64,000 nt of DNA from Leadbetterella sp964563435 (lineage in GTDB: Bacteria > Bacteroidota > Bacteroidia > Cytophagales > Spirosomataceae). The notes under the pieces are model-generated. The model was not told where the DNA came from, made no database searches, and saw only the letters and a list, made by a program, of their open reading frames with translations. The stretch spans positions 3,688 through 67,687 of the forward strand of contig CAZLXI010000027.1 of assembly GCA_964563435.1 (NCBI GenBank), in the 5' to 3' direction. How positions within the stretch are numbered: position 1 is the first letter of the stretch; every line of letters starts with the position of its first letter. A program made the position numbers and the translations under genes. Positions 16,819 through 25,905 of the stretch are shown piece after piece.

Positions 16819-17239
16819 ATGAAAAAGGTATTATTGTTTATTGTGGAAAGCAGATTTGAATACCGTCTTTTCCAAAGCTCCGGAAAACCGGCGGACGGCC
16901 TACATTAACGAGATCGGCCCTTTGTTTTCTTCTTCCTGGGGGAGATATTTTCTGAAGTTTAATCCGGACAATTATATTTCAAAAATTAAGGTTCCCTTAC
17001 TGGCTCTGAATGGAAGCCTGGATTTGAACGTTCCGTCTAAAGAAAACCTGGAAGGAATCAGGACGTCTTTGGAAAAAGGAGGTAATAAGAATTATGAAGT
17101 GGTGGAATTTGAGGGACTGAACCATTTATTTCAAACGGCAAAAACGGGTAGTCCGACAGAATATGGCACTATAGAGGAGACGATTTCCCCGAAAGTACTT
17201 GAGAAAATCGGTACATGGGTGAAAAGTCTGGACAAATAA
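16819..17239 (+). pseudogene. Alpha/beta hydrolase remnant (deleted and frameshifted)
   Basis: An ATG at 16819 begins a typical signal peptide (MKKVLLFI) but that frame stops after 29 codons. From 16841 the +1 frame is open for 132 codons and encodes the C-terminal part of an exported alpha/beta hydrolase: KVPLLALNGSLDLNVP with the acid-residue strand, then EFEGLNHLFQTAKTG with the catalytic His region. The nucleophile half of the domain is missing, and intact relatives are about 450 aa. The simplest reading is a large internal deletion that fused the first codons to the last third out of frame. A TTG at 16841 could start translation of the fragment, but it could not form a catalytic triad. 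Confidence 0.75.
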
Positions 17240-17309
17240 GCAATCGGTATGGGACGTAGTGGTTACATAATGAGGGAATAATTCTAATGAGATTCTAATC
17301 TCGGGGTGT

Positions 17310-17329
17310 GTATACGCAGTATACTTTTG
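17310..17329 (+). promoter_or_regulatory. -7 element with palindromic GTATAC repeat before the spermidine-synthase-like gene
   Basis: TACTTTTG (17322-17329) matches TAnnTTTG. It overlaps GTATAC-GCA-GTATAC (17310-17324), two copies of a palindromic hexamer. A second exact -7 match, TAACTTTG, is at 17353-17360, 10 nt before the ATG. No good -33 element is seen for either, so which is used is open. Confidence 0.35.
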
Positions 17330-17369
17330 CTAATCAGTATTTGAATGGCAACTAACTTTGATCCCGTAA

Positions 17370-19601
17370 ATGACCCGAACTAACAAGACCTTAGGCCTCT
17401 TTCTCATTATTGTTTACTTTTTTTCCGGTTTTGCGGCATTGGTTTACCAGGTGGTCTGGCAGCGCTGGCTTGTTTTTTTTACGGGCATGAGCTCGGTCAA
17501 TATCAGCCTGATCGTTTCCGCTTTTATGGCCGGTTTGGGCATAGGCTACCTGGTGGGGGGCTATTTGGCCGACAAACTGAAACCGGGTCAGCATGTCACG
17601 GCCTTTCTGCTGGCGGAGCTGGGAATAGGTTTATTTGCCATTTTTAGTAAAAGCATTTTCTACGATTGGCTTTATATGCAGAATCAAACGGCCTCTCTGC
17701 CGCTGTTTACGATGTATGCCCTGTTATTTGTATTGCTGCTGGTACCTACATTCCTGATGGGCGTGTCATTGCCTTTGCTGTCGAAATCGTTCCATTCTAC
17801 CGGTAACCAGGGTAACTTCATCAGCCTGCTTTATTTTACCAATACGTTGGGCTCGGCTATCGGCACATTTGCAGCGGCATTTTATCTGATACCCTGGTTT
17901 GGCTTTGAAAAAGTGGTGTTCATCGCCGCTTCCCTGAATTTTTTCTGCGGGATTTCCGTGTTCCTGATCTTTAAGCTTCTGAATTCATCCAAAGTAGCAG
18001 AAGCGGGTCAGGCAGCAGAAGATGAAGCCCCCGTTGAAAGTATTCCGTTCAAATACTGGCTGCTGCAATATTTTATCTCCGGTTTTGCAGCCATTGCCCT
18101 GGAGATCGTGTGGTTCCGGATGATCGATGTGATGATGAAGTCGTATGCAGTTACGTTCTCTCTCATTCTGACCATTTACCTGGGTTCCATGGCCTTCGGC
18201 TCTTTTTTCGGGGTTTATTTTAACCGGTATTTTAAAGGAAATAAGCTGAAAGTATTCCTGTGGGCGCAATATCTCCTGTATGCTTATGTGGCGGTTTCAG
18301 TCTTTTTGCTTCATTTTTTCGTCACAGACCTGTCCTTCCTCGAACCTTTAAGAGTCTTCTTCGAAGGTTACGATGAGGTATCGAGTTTTAAGATCAGGAT
18401 GATCACTATGATAGTGATACCGGTCTTCTTAATGTCATTGCCTACATTCATTATGGGTTTCAGCTTTAGTGTATCCCAGAATATTATTCAGCGCGATTTC
18501 TCGATCGTCGGCCGGAAAGTGGGTGGTCTGCAGTTTATCAATATAGTGGGCTCTACCCTGGGCGCGTGGTTTGCTTCACTGATCGGATTCGAGGTTTTGG
18601 GGAGCGCACTGACGCTCAAATTAGTAGCTTTGCTGGGGCTGCTGTATGTGGTGGCTATGATGCTCAAAAAGCATACAGGTGTTATAAGCGGGGGCGTTTA
18701 TACGGCTTTGTTGCTGGGCTTTGTCATTCTTGTACCGGGTAAAAAAGATTTCTGGAAAAACCTTTCCGGAGTCAGAGAACACGCTGACTTTGTGTTTAGT
18801 GAAGACAAAACCGCTTTATCTTCCATTAAAATAGCAGAACCTCATTCTCATGTATTCGTCAACGGACTCGGACAGAGTCTGTTTCCGATGAAAGACGATT
18901 ATTTTCATATCATGCTGGGGGCTATTCCGGCCTTTGTGCACCCGGATCCCCAAGACGTGGGGATCATTGGTATGGGATCGGCCGGTACCTTATATGGCGC
19001 TTCGGGCCGTGAAGCCACAAAAAGTATGGACTGCTGGGAGGTTATCAAGAGCCAGCCGGAGGTATTACTGGACTTTGTTAAACGCACAGGTGACAGTTCG
19101 GCCTGGTATATTTTGAACGACAGCCGTCTCCGGCTGGTGTTGGATGACGGCCGGAAATCTATCCAGAAGCAGGATAAAAAGTACGATATACTGGAAGCCG
19201 ACGGGTTACGTCCCCGTTCGTCTTATTCGGGAAATCTCTATTCGGTAGAGTATTTCAAATTGCTGCAATCCCGGCTGAAGCCCGGCGGCATAGCGGTTAC
19301 CTGGGCGCCCAGTGAGCGTATAAAAAACGGCTTCAGATCGGTTTTTCCTTATGTATATGAGGTGCAGGAGTCGCTTTACCTGGGTTCTGATTCCCCGTTG
19401 AACTTTGATTTGGCGGCTATAACGGAAAGGTTGGACGAACCTTTCAGCAAAGTCTTTTACGACCGGGCGCAGATCGATATTAAAGGGATCATGCTCAATT
19501 TCCTGAAGACACTTAAAGTGGTGCAGGCCGGAAACATAACACAGGGAAGCCACGAGGTAAACACCGATATGTGGCCAAAAGACGAATACCAGCGCAATTA
19601 A
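17370..19601 (+). CDS. Membrane protein with spermidine-synthase-like domain
   Basis: 743 aa. Residues ~1-460 hold about 12-14 membrane helices, starting with YFFSGFAALVYQVVWQR, the opening seen in membrane-fused spermidine-synthase homologues. Residues ~490-735 form a Rossmann methyltransferase-like domain of the SpeE type: VGIIGMGSAGTLYG for the nucleotide loop, VLDDGRKS, and DILEADGLRPRSSYSGNLYSVEYFKLL. The usual GG-G loop is altered (GMGSAG), and the catalytic aspartate of true spermidine synthases is not obvious, so polyamine synthesis is not proven. Such fusions are found widely and remain poorly characterised. It stands alone between the hydrolase remnant and a convergent amidase. Confidence 0.8.
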   Translation: MTRTNKTLGLFLIIVYFFSGFAALVYQVVWQRWLVFFTGMSSVNISLIVSAFMAGLGIGYLVGGYLADKLKPGQHVTAFLLAELGIGLFAIFSKSIFYDWLYMQNQTASLPLFTMYALLFVLLLVPTFLMGVSLPLLSKSFHSTGNQGNFISLLYFTNTLGSAIGTFAAAFYLIPWFGFEKVVFIAASLNFFCGISVFLIFKLLNSSKVAEAGQAAEDEAPVESIPFKYWLLQYFISGFAAIALEIVWFRMIDVMMKSYAVTFSLILTIYLGSMAFGSFFGVYFNRYFKGNKLKVFLWAQYLLYAYVAVSVFLLHFFVTDLSFLEPLRVFFEGYDEVSSFKIRMITMIVIPVFLMSLPTFIMGFSFSVSQNIIQRDFSIVGRKVGGLQFINIVGSTLGAWFASLIGFEVLGSALTLKLVALLGLLYVVAMMLKKHTGVISGGVYTALLLGFVILVPGKKDFWKNLSGVREHADFVFSEDKTALSSIKIAEPHSHVFVNGLGQSLFPMKDDYFHIMLGAIPAFVHPDPQDVGIIGMGSAGTLYGASGREATKSMDCWEVIKSQPEVLLDFVKRTGDSSAWYILNDSRLRLVLDDGRKSIQKQDKKYDILEADGLRPRSSYSGNLYSVEYFKLLQSRLKPGGIAVTWAPSERIKNGFRSVFPYVYEVQESLYLGSDSPLNFDLAAITERLDEPFSKVFYDRAQIDIKGIMLNFLKTLKVVQAGNITQGSHEVNTDMWPKDEYQRN

Positions 19602-19635
19602 TGCACATCAGTGCAGGGTGTTGGCTATGAGGAAT

Positions 19636-19683
19636 CCGGGGTCTTTTTTTGACACGGCATCCCTGAAAAGCACAAGACCCGGG
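19636..19683. terminator. Weak hairpin between convergent genes
   Basis: CCGGGGTCTT (19636-19645, continuing into a T-run) can pair with AAGACCCGGG (19674-19683), 9 of 10 bases, across a 28-nt loop. It sits between the convergent spermidine-synthase-like and amidase genes and might end transcription from either side. Confidence 0.3.
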
Positions 19684-19739
19684 CCGGCTAAAATATACCC
19701 AAAATGACACCGGCAGTGTTCGGCCGCTTCAGGAGTATT

Positions 19740-20600
19740 TTACAGATATTTTTTGAAAATAGTATACAATATCCGGGTATCCTGCTCATTGAGTTCGGAA
19801 TGGGGGGTGTCGTCCTGGACATAATGGATCTTAAAAGCCCGGATGGCATTGCCGATGTTGCCGATATCGTAACCGATGATGCGCAGTGCCAACACGGGGT
19901 CAAAACTGGCCGGCGGTGTTTCCGGATCTTCTTCATACCAGTAGCCGAAACCTTCCTCTGCCAGTCGTTTCCACGGAAATCGGAAAGGGTCTATTTTGCG
20001 GTTCGGGGCGTAGTCGGCATGCCCTATGAAGTTCCCCTGCGGAATACGGTGGGTTTCTTTCAGAACTTTCAGCAGCTCGATCAGTGCGGTGATCTGCACC
20101 TCCGGCCAGGGATCGTTGGTGCCGTTATTATCCATTTCAATACCGATAGATGAGGAGTTCAGGTCGGTGTCATTCCCCCATTTTCCCACTCCGGCGTGGT
20201 GGGCTCTTACGTAATCATTCACCATCTGCACCACTTTACCGTCTCTCCCCACCACGTAGTGGGAGCTCACGGCGGTGCGTTCCAGCTGAAAAGTCTGTAT
20301 GGTCTGATCTGTGGAATTCTGGGCGGTGTGATGGATGAGCACATAGTTGGGTTTACGGATGCTGAGGTTAGTGGTGGCCACCCATAGCTTATCGGGCCAG
20401 TTCACTTTGTCGAGCTGGCTGGCAGCGGGCCGCTCGGTCAGCTGGCGGCCTGCTGCTTTTACTTTTTTCCGGTATGTTTTCTCTGCGGGGGCATATTTGC
20501 CGGTGATGCAGGAAGTACTGAGCAAAAGGAGTCCGGAGAAAAGAAGCCCGTGCCTGAGCGGGTGTCTCAAGCAGGATAACTGAAATAATCGGATTTTCAT
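19740..20600 (-). CDS. N-acetylmuramoyl-L-alanine amidase (AmpD/AmiD type), lipoprotein
   Basis: 286 aa. A lipoprotein signal ends at LLSTSC (residues ~25-31). The Amidase_2 domain shows the zinc ligands and neighbours: YVLIHHTAQNS, SSHYVVGRDG, SIGIEMDNNG and FIGHADYAPNRKIDPF. It cleaves the bond between MurNAc and the peptide stem; as a lipoprotein it most likely acts on muropeptides or peptidoglycan in the periplasm, like AmiD. The last ~70 residues resemble a peptidoglycan-binding helical domain (ALRIIGYDIGN, AIRAFKIHY). It is convergent with the upstream-drawn plus-strand gene. Confidence 0.88.
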   Translation of the reverse strand: MKIRLFQLSCLRHPLRHGLLFSGLLLLSTSCITGKYAPAEKTYRKKVKAAGRQLTERPAASQLDKVNWPDKLWVATTNLSIRKPNYVLIHHTAQNSTDQTIQTFQLERTAVSSHYVVGRDGKVVQMVNDYVRAHHAGVGKWGNDTDLNSSSIGIEMDNNGTNDPWPEVQITALIELLKVLKETHRIPQGNFIGHADYAPNRKIDPFRFPWKRLAEEGFGYWYEEDPETPPASFDPVLALRIIGYDIGNIGNAIRAFKIHYVQDDTPHSELNEQDTRILYTIFKKYL

Positions 20601-20727
20601 CGGTATAAAATTTTAGCTGTTAGCGATTAGTTTATTAGCAGTTAGCCGCCGCGGCTTCACCGGGTGACGTTTCGTTTTATTCATAGGCAAACCATTTTCT
20701 AAAAGCTTACCGCTATTTTACAGCATC

Positions 20728-22305
20728 TTATGGTTTCACGCCCGGCTGGGTGATCTCAAATTTTTCTTCTTCTTTGGTTTTTATGACAATGGCCTTTACA
20801 TCTTCCAGCAGCTTTTTGGCATCATACACGATACCGTCTTTTACCGTATACCTTACGCCGCCCACACGCACTACCTCATTATTATCGGTTACGCGTACGG
20901 CGCCCGTGCCGTAAAGGGTGCTGAAGTTGGCGAGAGGGTTTTCTTCGGTGATGACAAAATCGGCCAGTTTCCCGGGTTCTACCGATCCCAGCTCCTTTTC
21001 CAGCCCGAGCGCTTCGGCCCCTTTGATGGTGGCTGAACGAATGACCTCCAGGGGGTGGAATCCGGCTTCGCGTAACAATTCCAGCTCACGGATGAAGGCA
21101 AAACCGTAGAGCTGATAAATAAAACCGGAATCGGAACCGGTGGTCACCCTTCCCCCCCGGTTTTTATATTCATTCACAAAGCGCATCCAGAGGCGGTAGT
21201 TTTCTTTCCACTGAATTTCCTGTTCGGTGCCCCAGTCGAGCCAGTAGCTTCCGTGTGATATACGACTGGGGCCATAAAAGCGCCATAAGGAAGGCAGGGT
21301 GTATTCTTCATGCCATTCGGCCCGGCGGGCCCGCATGAAGTCACGGTTGGCCTCATAAATATTAAAAGTGGGGTCAAGGGTAAAGTCCAGTTTAAGGAGC
21401 TCATCCATCACCTGGTACCATTTTTCGGAACCGGGCTCAGCGGCCTGCTTCCACAACTTTCCGGCCTCTTCAAAACGGTGCTGCTCATTGTTATAATTGT
21501 AGTCGGCGGGGTAGTCCTGCAGCGTCCGGTCGCTGAACAGCGCTTCCGGCAGTCCGTACCAGTGCTCCATGGAGGTCAGCCCGGCTTTGGCCGTAGCCAA
21601 CACATTCATACGGGCTACCTCCAGCTGGGCATGGTGACAGGCCGATCGCAGGCCCAGCTTTTTGTTTTCTTCCAGGGCGGCACGGAAAACCGCAGGTTCC
21701 GCCCCGAAAAACTTGATGCCGTCGGCTCCTTTACGGGCATTTTCCCGAACCCAGGCGCGGGCGGCCTCCGGTGTGGTAATGGTTTCACTGCTGCCCATTC
21801 CGAAGAAGGAGTAGGCGAGGATGCGCGGGGCCGTGATCTCATTTTTCAGGCTCAGCTGCTTGTGCTTCAGGGTCCATTCGAGGCCGTTTCCCGAACCCGG
21901 TTCGCGTACGGTAGTAACGCCGTGGGCCAGCCATAATTTGAAAACGTACTCGGAGGGGGTACCCTGGGCCCGTCCGCCGATATGGCCATGCATATCCACG
22001 AAGCCGGGCATGAGGTACATTCCGGTGCAATCCAGTTCCTTATCTCCGGCACCTGCTGTGGGCCTGCGTCTGGGATCGACAGGAACACCCGGATAACCCA
22101 CCTGACGGATCTCACGGATCCGCTGCTGCTCTACTACAATGTCTACCGGACCCATTGGCGGCGCTCCGGTAGAATTAATGAGGGTAACCCCTCTGATGAT
22201 AAGCCGGTTGTAAGGGCCTTCGCCTTCAGCACGTTTGGGGGCATCCTGGACCTGGGCCCGGGCCATATTGATCAGTATAAAAACGAGAAGTACTGTTTTT
22301 TTCAT
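20728..22305 (-). CDS. Exported amidohydrolase (imidazolonepropionase/prolidase-like)
   Basis: 525 aa with a signal peptide (residues 1-17, MARAQ). The metal-dependent TIM-barrel fold shows VDMHGHIG (H106, H108), GIKFFG where the bridging Lys lies, CHHAQ, MEHWYG, and TTGSDSGF with the catalytic Asp. The C-terminal RSATIKGAEALGLEKELGSVEPGKLADFV is the usual closing segment of the family. It should hydrolyse an amide or a peptide bond outside the cytoplasm; relatives include Xaa-Pro dipeptidase-like enzymes. A dipeptidase gene is divergent from it across a 73-nt shared spacer, hinting at linked peptide turnover. Confidence 0.85.
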   Translation of the reverse strand: MKKTVLLVFILINMARAQVQDAPKRAEGEGPYNRLIIRGVTLINSTGAPPMGPVDIVVEQQRIREIRQVGYPGVPVDPRRRPTAGAGDKELDCTGMYLMPGFVDMHGHIGGRAQGTPSEYVFKLWLAHGVTTVREPGSGNGLEWTLKHKQLSLKNEITAPRILAYSFFGMGSSETITTPEAARAWVRENARKGADGIKFFGAEPAVFRAALEENKKLGLRSACHHAQLEVARMNVLATAKAGLTSMEHWYGLPEALFSDRTLQDYPADYNYNNEQHRFEEAGKLWKQAAEPGSEKWYQVMDELLKLDFTLDPTFNIYEANRDFMRARRAEWHEEYTLPSLWRFYGPSRISHGSYWLDWGTEQEIQWKENYRLWMRFVNEYKNRGGRVTTGSDSGFIYQLYGFAFIRELELLREAGFHPLEVIRSATIKGAEALGLEKELGSVEPGKLADFVITEENPLANFSTLYGTGAVRVTDNNEVVRVGGVRYTVKDGIVYDAKKLLEDVKAIVIKTKEEEKFEITQPGVKP

Positions 22306-22308
22306 AAA

Positions 22309-22342
22309 ATAGGTTTCGGTACCTAAAATTAGGAACCATTGT
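22309..22342. repeat. Imperfect 34-bp direct repeat, copy 1 (left of dipeptidase–desaturase block)
   Basis: Bases here agree with 25852-25885 at 27 of 34 positions in the same orientation: ATAGGTTTC, two free bases, TACCT, one free, AAA, two free, AGGAA, two free, ATTGT. The copy also contains the palindrome CCTAAAATTAGG (22322-22333). It lies in the promoter spacer between the amidohydrolase and dipeptidase genes. Confidence 0.6.
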
Positions 22343-22352
22343 CTGTATTTTA

Positions 22353-22360
22353 TAGCTTTG
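22353..22360 (+). promoter_or_regulatory. Candidate -7 element for the dipeptidase gene
   Basis: TAGCTTTG matches TAnnTTTG, 19 nt before the GTG start at 22379. No TTG is found at the right distance, so confidence is limited. Confidence 0.35.
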
Positions 22361-22378
22361 GAAACTTAATTTTTTTTT

Positions 22379-23536
22379 GTGAAGAAAGTTTACGGTCTGA
22401 TTACTATCGTACTGTTTATCACCACATTTTATTTTTTTGGATTTATTGCCAAGATGGCCGATATAAAGACGAATAAGGTCACTATGAACGACCCGCTTCG
22501 GAATCATGAAAGAAAAGGGGATTTGATTCCCTTTATGGCCGATCTTCATTGCGATGCACTGATTTGGAACCGTGACCTGCTCGAAGAAAGCATTTACGGG
22601 CATGTGGATCTGCCCCGTATACAAAAAGCCAATATGGCGCTCCAGTTTTTTTCGATAGCAACCAAGGTGCCCAGGGGAGTAAATATTGAAAGTAACCCGG
22701 CTGACACAGATATGATCGGCTTACTCAGCTTCTTTCAATTGTTACCGCCTAAAACCTGGTTCAGTGCTAAGGAGAGAGCCCTGAACCAGTGCAGGATGAT
22801 GCATAAATACGTGGTGGAGTCAGGGGGACAGCTGGTATTTATTGACTCCCGGGCCCGCTTGGCTGATTTTGTAACAAGTCGCGCAAATGGGGGCAAAGCC
22901 GTGGCCTGCATGTTAGGTATAGAGGGGGCTCATGTATTGGAAAACGATTTGAATAATGTAAAACGATTTGCTGACCTCGGTGTCAGATATATCGGACTTA
23001 CTCACTATTTTGATAATGAATGGGCCGGGTCGGCGCATGGAGAGAAAAAGGGAGGGTTGACCGAAATGGGCAAAAAGCTGATCAGGGAAATGGAGAAATA
23101 CCACATTACTATTGATCTTAGTCACGCTTCGGAGCAAACGATTGATGATGTACTAGCACTAACAGATGCCCCGGTAATAATGTCACATACAGGTGTACGG
23201 GGAGTATGTAATAATAATCGTAATCTTTCCGATAAACACCTGGATGAGATTGGAAGAAGGGGCGGGCTGGTAGGCATAGGGCTCTGGGAAACGGCGGTAT
23301 GCGGGAAAAATGCCAGGGCGACCGCTATAAATATCAAATATGCGGCCGATAGGATAGGAGTGGATAAAGTGGCATTGGGGAGCGACTTTGACGGAGCTAT
23401 TGAAACACACTTTGATGTAACCGGGCTGCCTTTGTTGGTAACTGAACTTCAAAAAATGCACTATTCACAGGAAGATATCAACAAAATTATGGGGGGAAAT
23501 GTGCGGGATTACTTCATGAAGCATCTACCCGATTGA
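22379..23536 (+). CDS. Membrane dipeptidase-like protein (peptidase M19)
   Basis: 385 aa from a GTG start at 22379, chosen because it gives a hydrophobic leader (ITIVLFITTFYFFGFIA). The binuclear zinc site of M19 is complete: DLHCD (H57, D59), GIEGAH with the bridging Glu, DLSHAS, MSHTG, and GSDFDG. It hydrolyses dipeptides at the cell envelope, probably tethered by the N-terminal helix. Base composition is richer in A/T than the amidohydrolase on its left. It is the first gene in a block bracketed by the 34-bp direct repeats. Confidence 0.88.
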   Translation: MKKVYGLITIVLFITTFYFFGFIAKMADIKTNKVTMNDPLRNHERKGDLIPFMADLHCDALIWNRDLLEESIYGHVDLPRIQKANMALQFFSIATKVPRGVNIESNPADTDMIGLLSFFQLLPPKTWFSAKERALNQCRMMHKYVVESGGQLVFIDSRARLADFVTSRANGGKAVACMLGIEGAHVLENDLNNVKRFADLGVRYIGLTHYFDNEWAGSAHGEKKGGLTEMGKKLIREMEKYHITIDLSHASEQTIDDVLALTDAPVIMSHTGVRGVCNNNRNLSDKHLDEIGRRGGLVGIGLWETAVCGKNARATAINIKYAADRIGVDKVALGSDFDGAIETHFDVTGLPLLVTELQKMHYSQEDINKIMGGNVRDYFMKHLPD

Positions 23537-23669
23537 CGGCCGTTGTAAAGGACATCATTTTCAATGGATTTGCAGAAGGCCTTAAATAAAACCCTGAAGT
23601 TTAACGGAATATATATATTTTTCATATCTTTAAGAGGAATTAGGTATTCCGGCCGTAAAAAGAAAAGTA

Positions 23670-24773
23670 TTGAAAATGAATAGGTTAAGATTTTCAAAAG
23701 ATGAGGGCTCTGACTTTTACAAAGAACTAAACGAAAAAGTGGAGCAGTATTTTTCAGAAAAGGGAATTCGCAAGACAGGAAACAGGACCATGACTTTTAA
23801 AATCATTATGTATTTCGGTCTTGACATCTTGTTTTACGGGCTAATGATTACCAGCACAACCACAGCATCGTTTTACATTTTTTATCTTTTAATGGGATTG
23901 TCTGTTCTCCTGACAGCATTCAATATTTCTCACGATGCCGCACATGGAGTTGCCGTAAAGAGCAAATACTGGAACAAAGTTTTGTTTTCCATAAGTTTTA
24001 ATCTCCAGGGAAACAACGCTTATGTTTGGGGAAAGAATCACAACGAATCTCATCACTTATACACCAATGTGGAGGGTAGTGATATTGACGTACTTAACAA
24101 CCCGGTATTTCGTATGACTGAAAGCCAGGAATTAAAATGGTTTCATCGTTATCAATACCTCTATGCACCTGTTCTTTATTTATTATATTCTTTAAATTGG
24201 TTTCTTCTCCGGGAAACGCTGTTGATTTTTAATTATTCGAGCAGAACCATCAAAGTAGAGATACCCAAAAATGAAATTATAAAGCTGGTTATTTTCAAAT
24301 TGCTTTATATCGGTTATATGATAGTATTACCCATTTACCTGTTACCTTTTGGGTGGGCTGCTGTACTGATGGCATTCTTTCTAAACCATTTTATGGTTTC
24401 TTTAATTTTTGTAGGTGTGCTGGGAGTATCTCACGTTTCAGACTACGTTTCGCATCCTAAACCGGATAAAGACAACAAACTAAATATGAGCTGGGCCAAA
24501 CTGCAAATGTGCACATCTGTTGATTACAATGCTGACAGCATTTTTTTCAATTGGACGTTAGGAGGGTTTAATGCGCATGCGTTGCATCATTTGCTGCCCA
24601 ATATTTGCCATGTTCATTATTTAGAAATCTTACCGATATTTCGTAAAGTTGCCGCGAAATATGGTTTGACATATATGGAAATGCCTTACCATAAAAGCCT
24701 GGCATCACACTTTAGATTTTTGAAAGGTATGGGAACTTACCAGAAAATTAACCCGATTCCGTTTGAGAGATAA
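23670..24773 (+). CDS. Membrane fatty acid desaturase 1
   Basis: 367 aa (an in-frame Met two codons later is equally possible). All three histidine boxes of the di-iron membrane desaturases are present: HDAAH (88-92), HNESHH (124-129) and HALHH near residue 305. The layout is two pairs of membrane helices. It resembles linoleoyl-CoA/lipid desaturases that put a double bond in acyl chains. It overlaps desaturase 2 by 11 nt, so the two are cotranslated. The pair is clearly A/T-rich against the flanking GH10 and amidohydrolase genes, which suggests horizontal origin. A near-consensus -7 element (TATCTTTA) lies at 23625-23632. Confidence 0.85.
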   Translation: MKMNRLRFSKDEGSDFYKELNEKVEQYFSEKGIRKTGNRTMTFKIIMYFGLDILFYGLMITSTTTASFYIFYLLMGLSVLLTAFNISHDAAHGVAVKSKYWNKVLFSISFNLQGNNAYVWGKNHNESHHLYTNVEGSDIDVLNNPVFRMTESQELKWFHRYQYLYAPVLYLLYSLNWFLLRETLLIFNYSSRTIKVEIPKNEIIKLVIFKLLYIGYMIVLPIYLLPFGWAAVLMAFFLNHFMVSLIFVGVLGVSHVSDYVSHPKPDKDNKLNMSWAKLQMCTSVDYNADSIFFNWTLGGFNAHALHHLLPNICHVHYLEILPIFRKVAAKYGLTYMEMPYHKSLASHFRFLKGMGTYQKINPIPFER

Positions 24774-25824
24774 ACACATTCATATTCCCCAAGACAGCAA
24801 ATTGCTGAAAATCATTTACAAACAAGTAGAAGAGCAACTTGTGACAGATAACCGTGTATTTTATTTAAAGCTCATGGTTAAGTTTGTTTTTTATCTTTTA
24901 TTATCGGTTTTTTTCTACACGTTTTTGTTTTTTTGTGAAAACCCCGTTTCGTTTGTGTTATGTTTTGTCTTATATGGGTTTTCATCATTACTTCTGGCTT
25001 TCAATTTCGCGCACGATTTTTCTCATAATACGGTTTTCAAATCAAAAAAGCTGAATAACTTTTGCTTCATAGTGATTTATACCCTCGTTGGAGCTCATGC
25101 CGAGGCGTGGAAAAAAAGGCATGTCAACTCACATCACTACGCCCCGAATGTGGAAGACTATGACTCTGATCTGAGAATAACTAATTTGATACGGGTAATA
25201 CCCAATAGTAAACATTTTTGGTTTCACCGTTTGCAACACATTTACGCCCCCTTCCTGTATACAACCTATTCATTATTTTGGGTATTCATAAAAGATTTTG
25301 TTATCCTGTTTTCCAAGGATGAATACACAGAAAAAAAAGACCTGGAATATCATCTTTCGTTTTGGACACAAAAGTTGGTATACATTAGTTATATTCTTGT
25401 TTTTCCGATATTGTTCGCTCCTCAAAGTTGGCAGATTGTATTTGCCGGTTTTTTGTTTATGCACTTATCGCAATCGTTATTTTTACTGTTCACCTTCTTT
25501 ATGACTCACCATGTTGAAACAACCGAATACCCAACCACAGACGAAAACGGGTTTATCCGTGCATCCTGGCTGATGAACCAGGTAAAAAGTTCAAACGATA
25601 TGCACCCTTTTAGTGAAACGGCAAACTTTATTTTGGGTGGTTTTAATAATCATATTGCACACCATCTGTTTCCGCATTATCACCACATATTTTATCCAAA
25701 ACTGAATAGAATTTTGTACGGTATCTTGGAAGAAAACCACATAAAGCCTAACCAGACAACGTATTTCGGAGGGGTGGTTTCACACCTGAAATTATTAAAA
25801 CGAATGAGTTACGACAGGCCGTGA
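24763..25824 (+). CDS. Membrane fatty acid desaturase 2
   Basis: 353 aa from a TTG start inside the last codons of desaturase 1 (the TTG is 9 nt before that stop codon); no ATG or GTG is available before the conserved region. The histidine boxes are HDFSH (84-88), HVNSHH (120-125) and HIAHH near residue 293. It is homologous to, but clearly diverged from, its upstream partner, so this is not a recent duplication. The overlap and rare start codon suggest coupled synthesis in a fixed ratio. The two may form a heteromeric enzyme or act at successive positions of one acyl chain; this is inference. Confidence 0.85.
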   Translation: MRDKHIHIPQDSKLLKIIYKQVEEQLVTDNRVFYLKLMVKFVFYLLLSVFFYTFLFFCENPVSFVLCFVLYGFSSLLLAFNFAHDFSHNTVFKSKKLNNFCFIVIYTLVGAHAEAWKKRHVNSHHYAPNVEDYDSDLRITNLIRVIPNSKHFWFHRLQHIYAPFLYTTYSLFWVFIKDFVILFSKDEYTEKKDLEYHLSFWTQKLVYISYILVFPILFAPQSWQIVFAGFLFMHLSQSLFLLFTFFMTHHVETTEYPTTDENGFIRASWLMNQVKSSNDMHPFSETANFILGGFNNHIAHHLFPHYHHIFYPKLNRILYGILEENHIKPNQTTYFGGVVSHLKLLKRMSYDRP

Positions 25825-25851
25825 GTGCTACCCCGATTTTAATTCTATGAT

Positions 25852-25885
25852 ATAGGTTTCTTTACCTGAAACCAGGAAAATTGTG
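25852..25885. repeat. Imperfect 34-bp direct repeat, copy 2 (right of dipeptidase–desaturase block)
   Basis: Matches 22309-22342 at 27 of 34 positions. It lies between the desaturase 2 stop and the GH10 start codon at 25906. This copy includes GGTTTC-7-GAAACC (25855-25873), which could serve as an operator for GH10. Confidence 0.6.
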
Positions 25886-25905
25886 CAGAATTTAAAAGAG
25901 AATTT

